This document shows, in pieces, positions 19,187 through 29,812 of a stretch of DNA of 64,000 bases (its first letter is position 1; every line of letters starts with the position of its first letter). The position numbers were made by a program, and so were the translations under genes. The stretch covers positions 2,046,001-2,110,000 of the forward strand of contig JAGKQI010000061.1 of NCBI GenBank assembly GCA_018806915.1, read 5' to 3'. The DNA comes from Phytophthora colocasiae. Taxonomy: Eukaryota; Oomycota; Peronosporomycetes; Peronosporales; Peronosporaceae. The notes under the pieces were generated by a model. That model did no database searches and was not told the origin of the DNA. It saw only the letters and a program-made list of their open reading frames with translations.

Positions 19187-21028
19187 GGTAAAACCTCGTT
19201 GGGATCATATACGGTACAGATCTGTTCTCTGTACATACTTCCTTTCTGCTGGATCTGTTTTGAGATCTGGAAATGGACGGTGGATAGATGACCGCGTATG
19301 CTCTCGGGTGGTGACATTTAGACAGTGAAGACTCATTCGATAAAATGGAGTCTCTCCCGGACACACCTGGAACTTCCAGCAGCAATTTACCAGGACGTAC
19401 CCGCGGTCAAGATCGCCAGGAGACTACAACATGCTACTTCCGCGGTTACAAGTACACGCGCGCCTGGATGTCTTCGAAGAAAGGTTCATACCGGTGCAGC
19501 CATTGGCGTCAAGGCTGTGCTGGCACGATGTTTTTCCATGTTCGTACGATGGACTACAGCTTGGGTCGTCCCCACACATGTCGGAATGTTGATGCTACGG
19601 ACGCTAGCCTAGTGGATGTTACGGGTTCAATGAAGGACAGAGTAGACACGCTGTCCATAGAAAAAGTCGCTGAGCCAGCATTTGAGAAGTCGTGCGAGAT
19701 GAGTTCTACGGTGCGAACAATGAGCATGTCGTGCGAGGATTATCTGAACCACAAGTTCTTTGTCGGGTTTACCAAGCCAGAAACCGGGACTTCAGCGGGG
19801 ACGTTCATGGGGCAATCGAAATCCTCTTTTCACAGCACTGAACGAAGCTGTGTCCTTCTTTCAGTTTCATCATGTCACGGCGAACCGAGAGAACCTCAAC
19901 AAACCCACACGTCTAATCGGTTGGGCCCACCCTTCCCTAATTAATCTGCTACGTTACCACGGAACTACCATTTTTATCGACGGAACATTCCGTTGTGTGC
20001 CACACGGCTACAAGCAGTGCGTCATTGTCATGGTGCACGACTGAGCTTCAGGCCTGTATGTACCTGTGTAATACGTGCTAAGTACTTCGCGAACTGGAGA
20101 TTCGTTTTGGGACATCATTCATTTCGTGGTGCAAGGCACCGATCAGCAGGTTGAGCCTGCCGAAGTTGTGTGTGACTTCGAGAGTGCCCTTATCCAGGCC
20201 GTGCAGTCGCAGTTCCCCAACGCCATCGTAATTGGCTGCCTCTTCCACTGGAAGCAGGCACACGACGCGCTATGAGGCGGTTTCTGCTTTCAGAGGAAGA
20301 GTGCGCTATTGCTATGAGCAAGGGAGTCCTCGACATGCTTACCGTCGTTGATCACGGCCTTGTCAAGCGTTGTATCAAGTGGGTAAAGCTTGAAATCCGT
20401 CGGCGTTGCGCCGAGGCCAGTATAACTTACTCAAAGGTTAAGTGGAGGGGCTTCTGGGGGTATTTCAACAGAACATGGATTGAGCAGTACGACGTGACCG
20501 TGTGGAACGTGGCTGGCCTAAACAATGAGCTTATCGCACGCACAAATAACCCGTTGGAAAGGTTTAATCGAGAACTGAATAAGCACTTTCCAAAACCTCG
20601 TCCAAGTATGGCGATCAAGACCATCTCGACTGAGTACGTCCAGCGTCTTGCTGACATTCATCGGGGGCGAGCTCGACGACCCCTTCGAGAAGTGATCCAA
20701 CTACCCAAAGCAATCGAGATACCGGAGGATATCGGCGATGATTCTGAAGATGAAGCACCTGTGGTTACAGAGCAGTTGTCCGACAGCTCATCCGATGAAG
20801 GCACCACCGAAATGGTGCTGTGAGAAGAGATTCGCAAGCGTGAGCTGTAGATACATTTAGCAAGTATCTCAGTGGCATCTAGTTCGGACAAGGAGTACAG
20901 ACAAATAATGAATACACGCCCATTTACCTCTTTGACATGTTCCTGTTCAGCTATCAGATCACTACCAAAGCGATGAGTCAGATCCTTTATCAGATCTGTA
21001 CCGTATATGATCCCTACTGGAGGTTATC
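19187..21028 (+). mobile_element. Mutator-like element (MULE) with 8-bp target duplication
   Basis: The target duplication CTCGATTC lies at 19179-19186 and 21029-21036. The terminal inverted repeats begin with imperfect GGTAA.../GATAA... ends and contain a perfect 24-bp block that starts GGGATCATATACGGTACAGA (19201 onward; mirrored near 21013). The element carries a decayed FLYWCH/MULE transposase on the plus strand. It sits in a gene-family member on the opposite strand. Confidence 0.9.
19345..20823 (+). pseudogene. MULE transposase with FLYWCH zinc finger, degenerate
   Basis: The N-terminal FLYWCH-type finger is 'TTCYFRGYKYTRAW...YRCSHWRQGCAGTM...H' (about residues 30-80). The MULE core shows 'TTIFIDGTFRCVPHGYKQC' (first Asp), 'EVVCDFESALIQAVQSQFPN' (second Asp) with 'GCLFHWKQA', and a C-terminal 'NNPLERFNRELNKHFP' region. 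The frame shifts between 19750 and 19810 and near 20272. In-frame stops occur at 20041 (TGA) and about 20069 (TAA), inside the usual 'YVPV..VL' segment. The element is therefore dead in cis. Confidence 0.85.
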
Positions 21029-21657
21029 CTCGATTCACAAGGAAATAGTACAACTGGTTTCTTCGGCTATTTGTTGCTTCAGCTTCATCCCTGCGAGCGC
21101 GCACCTTGATTAGATGCCTCAGCCACTCCTTTTTGGAACTGAGGATCCAATTATCCAGAGTAGCTCGTTCATAAAGGCCACTACCCCGGTGGCTTTCAGG
21201 GAGGGCAGCAAGATCTCTCCCAGTCACGCCATAAAAAAGTAATTTGCTCTTCTCTTGGTTACGAATGTTGGGTTCCCACGTACACTCTGAAAACATTGTC
21301 CACACAAACCAGTCTCATTGGTAAAGCTGTCGTTCTCACACTTGCAGCAGATCTTGGCCAGATCCGGTTCACAACCTTTGTAATGATCATCTGCATTTTC
21401 GTAAGAGTCTGATTGCCTAGAAAGAATAGAATTAACTCGTAAATGTACTCGTTCAGGATGCAGAACTTGTAGGACGTTTTCTTGGCTTCAGATTTGTTCC
21501 GCAATTGCACTCGAGCATTTGAACAAAAATGAATTGGTAATAAAAATGCAGGTCGTTAGCAAACTTCCTGGCATTAAAGCTATGTCGTTTCTTGCGCCTC
21601 TCAAACAGGATAGTCTTCATAGTAAATTGGCCAAAGTGCCTCCCTCCGTGACCGTGA

Positions 21658-22550
21658 TCACAACCAAGCACTGTCCATTTCATCGCCATTCACCACATTT
21701 TCGACACTTCCAATTCCATTCTTGATGTGATCTTTGCACTGAGAAGTGACTAGTACATCCAGTAGTTCAAGGCATTTGCCTTCACACGCACCCTCAACAT
21801 TCTCAAAGCGCGGGTACCAATTCGCTTTATCGTCCATTTTCAAGTCAGAATAGTGTCTTGTTTTCACTAAGCGTGCCAACGCTGGTGCACGATAACAAAG
21901 CCAATTGTACAGCTTTTTTCTTCGCCATTTTTTTTTGCTTCAGCTTTCTCCCATCGAGCACGCACCTTGACGAGATGCCTCAGCCATTCTTTCTTGGATC
22001 TACACGTTTCCTGAATAAATTCCACCAAGTCAGATCGTTCATAAAGATAACGGCCACCGTAGTACTCCGCAGAGAGATCAACAAAATGTCTTTCTTTCAC
22101 TCCGTAAAAAGCCTTTGCTACTCTTTTGGTTACAGCTGGCCGATGATAGTGATACCTACACCGTAAGAAACACTGGTGACACAAACCACTTTCATTAGTA
22201 AAGTTGTCGTTCTCGCACTTGCAGCAGATTCTAGTCAGCCCAGGCTCACAGCCGTTGTAAACATCTCCAGTGATCATCTGCAGTTTTGTGAGGGTCTGGT
22301 TACTCAAATAGGATAGGATTTCTTCATGAACAGACTCGTTCAGGAAGCAAAACTTGTAGGATCTTGTCTTCTTGGCTTCATTTTTCTCGTCATTGAGTTT
22401 CTTACTGCATTTTTTCTGGTGGAGCGACATCCCTCGAGAGGTGTACACCTTGCTGCAGTACTCACAAATGGACGTGGCCTTAATGGTCTTTGGTGGGCGT
22501 GAATCTTCTTTAGTTGATGACGCTCCTTCGCCATGAATTCGCTTTGACAT
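21658..22550 (-). pseudogene. Zinc-finger/F-box-like multicopy family, copy 2 (best preserved)
   Basis: The 227-codon first part (22550-21867) has a C2H2-like finger 'CEYCSKVYTSRGMSLHQKKC' (residues 28-47), an F-box-like 'LNESVHEEILSYLSNQTLTK', a four-Cys cluster 'CCKCENDNFTNESGLCHQCF', then 'VTKRVAKAFYGVKERHFVDL' (XPA-like in spacing) and 'SKKEWLRHLVKVRARWEKAE'. A frameshift in an A-rich run near 21910-21930 moves coding to the frame of 21879-21658, which has 'LVKTRHYSDLKMDDKANWYP' and 'CKDHIKNGIGSVENVVN'. If the frameshift is a sequencing error, the protein would be about 290 aa. I know no function. Treat it as a nuclear or ubiquitin-related candidate only. Confidence 0.6.
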
Positions 22551-22759
22551 GGTAGTGGTGGTGGTGGGGTGGAGAGATGGGGGGCTTTAGAAGTGTCTTA
22601 TACTCGGAACGTCGTAGTCTTTAGTTGTCAATCAAAAAGTTGAAGCTGGCTTGATCTCCTGAGTATAGTTGGGGTAATAAGCAAAAACACACAACGTATT
22701 CTCATTTCAACACTTCCATAGCCGTATTCTCTCCTTATCTCATCCAAACACTATCCATT

Positions 22760-23470
22760 TCAGTTCTGCTGCGAAACATTCACCACATCCTCAGCACTTC
22801 CAATCCCATACACGATAAAATCCTTGCACTGAGGCGAGACTAGAACACGAGTAAGATTAAGACCTACATCTTCACACAATGCTTCAACGTCCTCAAATCG
22901 TGGGTACCAGTGTGCCTTATCTTCCATCGTCAAGCCTTTGTAGTGACTCGCTTTCACTACAACAGCCAACTCTGGTGCGCGCTTGACTAGACAATCGTAG
23001 AACTTCTTCTTTCGATTCTTCGCAGCTTTGGCCTTCTCCCACCGAGCACGCACCTTGACCAGATGCCTCAGCCAATCCTTCTTCGACACACCCGATCTCA
23101 CGATAACTTCCTCCAGCGTCGCTAACGTGTACAGACAACGGTGTCCGTGAATTCTATAAGGGAGACCAACCAGATCTTTGTCCTTCACTCCGTAGAAATT
23201 CATCGCCTTCTGCTTGGTTACAAATCCTCAATAGAAATGGCATTTGCTCTGTGGTAATAGACTTTCTCCACACAGAAAATTGCCATTGGTAAAGTTGTCA
23301 TTTCCGCATTTTCACAGCCATCGCATCTTCGAAAGAGTCTGGTTACTCAAATAGGATAGGATTTCTTCATGAACAGAATGCGAAACATGTCTTCTTCGCT
23401 TCACTTTTCTCGTGAGCGAGTTTCTTCGCTGCAGTTTCTCAGGTGAAGAGACATCCCTCTAGAAGTGAAA
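22760..23470 (-). pseudogene. Zinc-finger/F-box-like multicopy family, copy 3, N-terminally decayed
   Basis: The 147-codon open part (23203-22760) reads 'MNFYGVKDKDLVGLPYRIHG', 'SKKDWLRHLVKVRARWEKAK', 'LVKRAPELAVVVKASHYKGL' and 'CKDFIVYGIGSAEDVVN'. It is collinear with copies 1 and 2. Upstream (23204-23470) the paralogous zinc-finger/F-box region is recognisable only as scrambled, stop-containing remnants (the GMSLHL-like and 'LFE.PDSFE' positions). The copy may still express the C-terminal domain from M 23203, but I class it as decayed. Confidence 0.6.
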
Positions 23471-23980
23471 GTCCTGGTGCAATATTGGGGAGGGAATCTT
23501 CATCTCCGACGTTTAATGAAGTTTCCTCGCAATACCCGGTTAGGTTCGAATTTCGTAACTTGTACACTTCAAAAAGTACACGACGCAACGTGGTATCCCC
23601 ACCTCGAGTTTTGATTCCTAGACGGCGGTAATGCATCGGCTACTAGCGATAATCTCGACCAACGAATCTTGCAAAAAGAGGCGGAGACTTGTACCCTCTT
23701 CAAAATGAGACTGACATGATGCAAGTGCCGACATTAAAACAGATCAGCGCGAATCTCCTTTGTGTGCATGTACCACGGAGTTGATACCCAGAGGCAGTAT
23801 AGCTCATACCTTCCACATTCAGTCGTGAAGATTCGTTTCTCCTCACTCCCACCGACTTAACGTTTGAGGCGGTGCACCTCGAATCTAATTAATCTAACCC
23901 ATCTCCATCCCTTTAGTCTCGTTAGTCTCGACGAGATTAATTCGACTAACAGAAGCACCACCGAGTCTCTATACTCTGGG
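23471..23980. other. Boundary between transposon island and gene-dense region
   Basis: There is no supported gene. CTCGTTAGTCTCGACGAG-type short inverted motifs lie near 23915-23935. The region ends at the promoter of the phosphate transporter. Confidence 0.4.
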
Positions 23981-23981
23981 C

Positions 23982-24000
23982 CCATTCACTTTCCAATTCG
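23982..24000 (+). promoter_or_regulatory. Oomycete-like Inr/FPR transcription start element
   Basis: CCATTCACTTTCCAATTCG lies 42-60 bp before the transporter ATG. It resembles the oomycete 16-19-bp initiator plus flanking promoter region (CATTC...CCAATT). The assignment is by motif only. Confidence 0.45.
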
Positions 24001-24041
24001 CCTCCTGCAGCTCAAGTCTCAAGTTCCATAACACAAGCTCC

Positions 24042-25580
24042 ATGGCGATCCAAACGCCAGGTCCAGTCGATGAGACGGTAGTTCTCACCCCCACACCCAA
24101 CGCTGACCCTGCTTTCAAGTACGAACTGACAGAAGATCCGGAAGATGAACAAGAAGAAGAGACCTACAAGAAGAAGACGCTGCAGCAGAAGATCCTTTGG
24201 GGCATCTTCTACACCATCGCGGCACTGGGTTCCCTCTATTTCTTTATGGTAGCCGTCAAGTTCATCGGTGATGGTTTCACCCTCGCACTCGGATGTGACG
24301 CTCAAGGAGCCTTCGACTTCGCCAATAACCCCGTAGCTGGACTCATGATCGGAACTATCGCTACTGCGTTGCTCCATAGCTCCGGTACTGTGACATCTAT
24401 CACTGTCGCTCTTGTGGGGGCCGGTGGAATGACTGTCCGTCAAGGTGTCTACGTGGTCATGGGAGCCAACATCGGCACGTGTGTGACGTGTATCATGGTG
24501 GCATTCGGTCAAGTTGGAGACCCGATTCGTTTCCAACGAGCCATGGCAGCCGCAACCGTCCACGATATGTACAACATTTGGTCCGTGATCGTCATGTTCC
24601 CGATCGAGATAATCTTCCACCCACTAGAGAAGATGTCCATCGCGATGTCCAATGCCAAGACCGACAGTGGAGCGTTCAAGAGTCCAGTCGACGCCATTGT
24701 GAACCCGTTGACGCAGGAACTCATTGTGGTGGACAAGAATTCCATCTATGACGTCGCTACGGGGGATTTCAAGTGTAACTCAACCACGACGTTCGTCAAA
24801 GGTGGTGCATTTGAAGACTCGAGCATGAGTGACGGCAGCATTGGAGCGATTATCGTCGTAGTGGGCTTCTGTATTCTTGTCTGTGCTCTGGTGACACTGG
24901 TTAAAATGCTGGCCAAGGTCTTCTTGGGGCCGACGAAGACGCTCATCTCCAAGCTTTTGAATTACAACGGCTACATCAACATCTTCGTCGGCACGTTGAT
25001 CACTTTCGCCGTCCATTCGTCCACTGTGGTGACGTCTACGTTGACACCGATGGCTGGTTTGGGAGTTATCACCCTGGAGCAAGTGTATCCCTTGGTGATC
25101 GGAGCCAATTTGGGGACGACGGGTACTGCTCTTCTCGCATCTTTGGTGACGGGTAAGTCGGACTCAGTGGCTATTGCTCTGGTGCATTTCTGGTTCAACG
25201 TGTTCGGTATCTTCCTCTTCTACCCGATCCCGATCACGCGCAAGCCGATTCTCGGTTGGGCTCGGTCGCTGGCCTTCTTCAGTGCTTCCTGGGCGTGGAC
25301 AGCGGCCTTGTTTCTGATCTTCCTGTTCCTGGTGATCCCTGGGATTCTCTTGGGACTCGTTTACATGTGTACAGCCGATAACAACGTGGTTGTGGTCTTC
25401 GGATGGATCATCGCTTGTATTGTAGTACTCTTCTTCTGCGGCTTGCTCTTCTGGTACAAGAAGAAAGGAGGAAAGGAGACCTGGTACGCCTTCCTGGAAC
25501 GCAAGCGTATTGCACGTGAAGAACGCAAGGCAGCAGAAGCTGAAGAGAATAAATCTATCGTGGGCGAAGATGTGGCCTAA
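24042..25580 (+). CDS. Sodium-dependent phosphate transporter (SLC34/NaPi-II type)
   Basis: This 512-aa membrane protein probably imports phosphate with Na+ at the plasma membrane. It has the two inverted Na/Pi-cotransporter repeats (PF02690). Repeat 1 has 'GTIATALLHSSGTVTSITVA' and 'VMGANIGTCVTC' (residues about 105-150). Repeat 2 has 'TLITFAVHSSTVVTSTLTPM' and 'VIGANLGTTGTALL' (about 325-370). The usual QSSS signature is HSSG/HSST here. There are about eight or nine hydrophobic segments, a soluble loop at about 215-265, and charged cytosolic ends (acidic N-terminus, Lys/Arg/Glu C-terminus). It is a single exon. ATG 24042 sits in CCATGG context. Confidence 0.9.
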   Translation: MAIQTPGPVDETVVLTPTPNADPAFKYELTEDPEDEQEEETYKKKTLQQKILWGIFYTIAALGSLYFFMVAVKFIGDGFTLALGCDAQGAFDFANNPVAGLMIGTIATALLHSSGTVTSITVALVGAGGMTVRQGVYVVMGANIGTCVTCIMVAFGQVGDPIRFQRAMAAATVHDMYNIWSVIVMFPIEIIFHPLEKMSIAMSNAKTDSGAFKSPVDAIVNPLTQELIVVDKNSIYDVATGDFKCNSTTTFVKGGAFEDSSMSDGSIGAIIVVVGFCILVCALVTLVKMLAKVFLGPTKTLISKLLNYNGYINIFVGTLITFAVHSSTVVTSTLTPMAGLGVITLEQVYPLVIGANLGTTGTALLASLVTGKSDSVAIALVHFWFNVFGIFLFYPIPITRKPILGWARSLAFFSASWAWTAALFLIFLFLVIPGILLGLVYMCTADNNVVVVFGWIIACIVVLFFCGLLFWYKKKGGKETWYAFLERKRIAREERKAAEAEENKSIVGEDVA

Positions 25581-25722
25581 ACCCAACACTTACCACGATA
25601 GCAGTCGATTATTTTCACAAACTGCTTCAAATATCAGTGTCGTTTTCTTGTCAGAATACTTGCAACAGAGTTGAAAATAGTCTCTATTCTGAGTAGCATC
25701 GAGCTCCTCTAGACCTCCACAC

Positions 25723-27398
25723 ATGCAGGACCAATGCAGATCCCCACGAAACAGCGTGTTGCCATCCACCGACCGCTCGTTTTCATTCATAGGTCCAACA
25801 GCAGACACAAGGGGGTATGAGCCCGTTCGTCTTGCGTTCACTTCTCTTCTTCGTGTATTACGAAATTCCTCGCTTTTCATTGCCATCGGATGGCTTTTTG
25901 GCTATTGCTTCACACTTGGGAATCTTTCTCCGGTCTTCCTCCTAGTCAGCAGTCGATCCCAGCATTCAATGCTGCCAGTATGGCGTGGTGGTACGGAGTA
26001 TTTTCAGCCTGTATGGTTGTTATCATTTCTTCCAAATTACACCGAGAACAATTCGTAGCAAACCCTGCCTGTCAGAAAAATGCCGAACGCCCCACCGTGT
26101 CTGAGGCTCGAAAGCTGAAGATGACCCATTGTATCCGCAAATTGATACGACCAGCCAGTCCGTTTTTACTTTTTGGGGCGATTGGAGCTGTCGGTAGCGA
26201 TTTTGGGATCCACTCGTTAATGCCCGATAGCTGGCGGCCAGCAAAGCCTTTCCTATATCTTGCTGCTTTCTGGGGTTTCTTCAGTATGGTAATACTCGAC
26301 GTGTACGCTCGACGAATCTTCCAGACCGAGACAACTCGAGGATTAATTACCTGTTCTACCAAAATACCAAAGTCGCGTCATCGTCGAGAAATCCCGAAGT
26401 TAAGAAGTCATTCGCGGTTCTGGATCCCATCTCTCCGTCGTTTTCTCTATGTGTATCGTCAGAACTTACCAGTCGTGATCTTTACGATGATATCCATTGT
26501 GTATGTTCACGTGGTTAGTCGATTCATCAATTCTGCAGGTCAATGGGGCTTGTTCGCGCTGTCTAGTGCTAGTATCGCGCTCAAGTTGATGCTCCAGGAG
26601 TTAGCAAAGTACATGATGACTGTGATAAGTCGACCTGTATCAAGACGTGTGATGGTGGCGCTCGTGTCGACTCCAACAATTCTTGTAGATACCCAAGTCC
26701 GCATTTTACTACTTCGGCAATCCAATTTAAATGTGTCCGTCGCTGGTACAGTGTTCATCGCCTTCTTTGAGATAGCAGTGCGAGCTACCAAGTCGACACT
26801 CGTACAACGTCACACAAGGGAACCAACACGCTCAAAGGCATCACGACGTCGATCTTCATCCGTGTATTCCCGACCAGATCTAACGCAGATTAAACCGATG
26901 CAAATTGTTCCAGATTTCTCGAACGGGAGAAACGAAAGTGCAGCTCAATCACGATTAACCTCAACAAGAGAAACACCAGCGCAGTTTAAAGCTCGAAGAG
27001 ATGCCATGGAGCGCCGCCACAAAATCCGAGTGCTTCATGTAGGGGAAATTTACGCCGACATGTACGCGGAGTACATTGCAATTGGCTGTTCGTTCGTGAT
27101 GCTCTTCTTCTTCCGTAACCACCCACAATACGAATTCTGCCGTCTGTTATCCAATGTCTCGGGTCAGTCCTGCACCGCTGCAAATTCAGAAGGTACTTTT
27201 CGTGATCAGCAACTGGTGAATCTTGGATACCTTCAAATGGGTTTGGAAGTTGTCGTGGATTCCCTGGCTTGTGTTCTGGAAGCCTCCCGTGGTGTCGAAT
27301 TCAAGAGTTTTGACCAGAATGATCCGTTCCTCATCTTCTTCTTGTCCATGCTCACATTTTCGAATATTGGGATTTCAGCTGGATTGTACATGCACTAG
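25723..27398 (+). pseudogene. Unknown multi-pass membrane protein, paralogue A (frameshifted)
   Basis: Starting at ATG 25723 the frame reads '...SLLRVLRNSSLFIAIGWLFG', then changes by one base near 25920-25935 to 'FSGLPPSQQSIPAFNAAS', and stays open to 27398. The collinear paralogue B (27487) has no shift there, so a one-base indel is the simplest cause. About seven to nine hydrophobic helices can be seen, with a basic cytosolic loop at about 26800-27000. A highly conserved block reads 'RVLHVGEIYADMYAEYIAIG' and the end is 'FDQNDPFLIFFLSMLTFSNI'. I do not recognise the family. If the frameshift is a sequencing error, the gene may be active. Confidence 0.6.
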
Positions 27399-27486
27399 GT
27401 AGCACCGTTTGACGAACCGTTCAACATAGTCCAAAAACAAGCTGCTATTTCGGTCAGGTAGACCAGAATTCCTGTTGCAGTGTAGA

Positions 27487-29740
27487 ATGGATGTCACCCC
27501 GGTTAACAGGTCGAGTAAAAGCTCCCGCTCCAGTAAGCTGGCGTCTGTTTCTCGCCTGATTTCATTCTCCACGTCAGGCGCAGTCTCAACGTTTTCAGCC
27601 TCCGTCAATCTTGCGTTCCTCACACTCAAGCGTGTTTTGCGCAATTCGTTCCTGTTCATGGCTGTGGGGTGGATTTTCGGATATTTCTTCACCTTGGGTA
27701 ATGTCTTCACGGGTTTATCACCAAGTGAACAGTCCTACGCAGCATTCAGTGCCGCCAATATTTCTTGGTTTTGGGGCGTGTTTTCAGCCTGTATGATCGT
27801 CATCATGTCGGCCAAACTGCTCCGGGAGCAGTTTGTAGTCTGCTCTGTGAAGAGGGTGGCTTGCAAAGGACCAGCAGTGGCTGTGGCGAGAAGATTGAAC
27901 TTGTTTCGGTGCATCCGCAAAGTCATCGTTCCGATGGCCCCTCATCTCTTGCTGGGAGCAGTCGGGGCAGTTGGTGGAGACTTCTACTTGTATTCAGAAA
28001 TGCCGAGAACTTGGTCGAAATTCAAGCCGATTCTGTACATCGCTGCTTTCTGGGGCTTCTACAGCGGGTGGAAAAAGTTTACGCCCACCCATTCATTAAG
28101 TAAATGTACCGAGATATAGAAGGTGATATGAATCGGCTCACTGTGACTTCAATACTAGCTCAATTTAAACGAAACTGGCACTGCTCGATACACAAACATT
28201 TTCTCTTCTGAGTTCGCTCTATCCTGATTGGTGCGTTTGCTTAGAATTCCGCCAATTACCGTCAACGAATTTAGTAGTCCGCTTCAGTTGCGCACCTTCT
28301 GTGCAACGTGCATACAAAAATGAAGTAAAAGTCTTAGACCGCAAAAATCCTTGGTCACCAGCGCCCGCAGCAGTCCTCCCTGCTTCGCTACGCTCACTTC
28401 TGCAGTTACCAGCGATGACACGAACTTCTAGGCATCAGTATTCGCAAGACCTCCGCACCCGATTACAAGGTGGTAGGAGACTGTGTTCTATCGATGCCGA
28501 AGCGACTTGAGGCTGTGCGTGCTTGCCTTGGGGGGCATACACTAAATACTGAGACCGGACACTACTTTTGACTTGATTTCAGTATGGTAACTTACTTCAA
28601 TTACAAAATCACGGGTGGGCGTAAACTTTTTCCACCCGCTGTACAGCATGGTCATAGCTGACGCGTACGCGAGGCGCATCTTTCAAATGGAAACTGTACG
28701 TGGGATTGTTGCAAGTAGCCTCAAGGCCCAGTCCAAGAGGCAAGCAACGCCAGAAAAGAATCTGAAATGCACCTTCGCCGTGCCGAATCCTTCACGTCTA
28801 CCGGCAAAACGGCCCCGTGGTAATCTTCGCGTTGGTTGCTATCATTTATGTCCACGTCTTGAGTCAGTTTATCCATTTTAACGGGCGGTGGGGAATGTTT
28901 GCATGTGCCTGTGTCAGTATTGTGCTCAAACTGCTCCTACAGGAGCTCGCCAAGTACATCATGCTCTCAATACGTCGCCCAGTCTCCAGACGTGTCATGG
29001 TTGCTCTTGTTTCAACACCTACCATTCTCGTGGACACGCAAGTGCGGATTCTTCTCCTTCGCCAAGGCAATGTGAGCGTTTCTGTCGCAAGAACGGTTCT
29101 CCTGGCCATTTTTGAAATCGTCGTGCGTTCGGCAAAGTCCGTGATTGTAGAGCGTCAAACCCGAAGACCCACAACTGCTCCACCAGAGAGAGGTCGACGG
29201 CGATCTTCTTCTTCACACATTCCTCACGCTGTAATACCAAGCCTTCACGTTAAAGTACTTCCCTTGAATGGACAGACATCTGACACAACGAAGAGTGACA
29301 TAGCCACTCAATCTCGAGCTTACTCCAGAAGCGGTGAGGCTCCAGCTGAATACAAGACGCGTAAAGATGCTGAGGAGCGGCGTCGAAAATTGCGAGTGCT
29401 TCACGCAGGCGAAATTTATGCAGATATGTACGCAGAGTACATCGCGATCGGTTGCTCGTACGCAATCCTCTTCTTCTATCAGAACCATCCTCAGTACGAG
29501 TTCAGTATTCTCTTCGAGAGTAACTCGAGAGAAGAAGCATCCAGTGACCGACAATTGATGTCCCTCGGTATTCTTCAGCTGATTGTTGAGATTCTTGTTG
29601 ACTTTTTGGCCTGTATATTGGAAGCATCGCAAGGTGTCGAATTCAAGGGTGTCGACCAGAATGATCCGTTCTTGATCTTCTTCTTAGCCATGCTAACTTT
29701 CTCCAACGTCGCCATTACCGCTGGCATGTATCTGCGCTAG
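27487..29740 (+). pseudogene. Unknown multi-pass membrane protein, paralogue B (split by a MITE)
   Basis: This tandem copy of paralogue A starts only about 90 bp after it. The first part (27487-28061) reads up to '...LYIAAFWGFY'. A 580-bp TA-flanked MITE follows. The second part resumes 'SMVIADAYARRIFQMETVRG' in the same frame as the first once the insert is discounted. A further frameshift/deletion occurs near 28785-28795, before 'VYRQNGPVVIFALVA'. From 28817 to 29740 the frame is open and ends 'DQNDPFLIFFLAMLTFSN'. The shared block 'LRVLHAGEIYADMYAEYIAI' confirms paralogy. Function is unknown. Confidence 0.7.
28062..28641. mobile_element. 580-bp mariner-like MITE with TA duplication
   Basis: It has perfect 29-bp terminal inverted repeats at 28062-28090 and 28613-28641, starting CAGCGGGTGGAAAAAGTTTA. 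TA flanks lie at 28060-28061 and 28642-28643. No transposase is present. Removing it with one TA joins TTC TA|C AGC ATG, which gives the F-Y-S-M order seen in paralogue A (F-F-S-M). This supports Tc1/mariner-type insertion into coding sequence. Confidence 0.93.
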
Positions 29741-29812
29741 TCAGTCATTAAATTTGTTTAAACTGTCGTAAAATGTTTGTTTCTTTTCTCTTACCTTGAT
29801 GCTGAAATCCAC

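Larger units (their letters stand above)
18976..21510 (-). pseudogene. Zinc-finger/F-box-like multicopy family, copy 1, split by a MULE
   Basis: The upstream part (21510-21037) shows 'SYKFCILNE', an F-box-like 'NQTLTKMQM', a Cys cluster ('CCKCENDSF...GLCGQC'), 'YGVTGRDLAALPES' and 'KKEWLRHLIKVRARRDEAEA'. The downstream part (19178-18976) continues 'RAPTLARFVKSCRYKDLDN' and 'CKDFIKNGIGSVEDVV'. The parts are separated by a 1842-bp MULE. Removing it with one 8-bp duplication copy restores the codon series seen in the paralogues (V-N-R-A-P). At least two more frameshifts occur, near 21380 and 21250. The N-terminal C2H2-like finger present in copy 2 is not found. Function is unknown. The middle region weakly recalls the DNA-binding part of XPA. 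Confidence 0.7.

Noticed and set aside
24012..24620. 202-codon minus-strand open frame opposite the phosphate transporter
   Set aside because: Composition (His/Asp/Ser-rich) is what the antisense of a membrane-protein gene gives. The sense strand is an unambiguous SLC34 protein.
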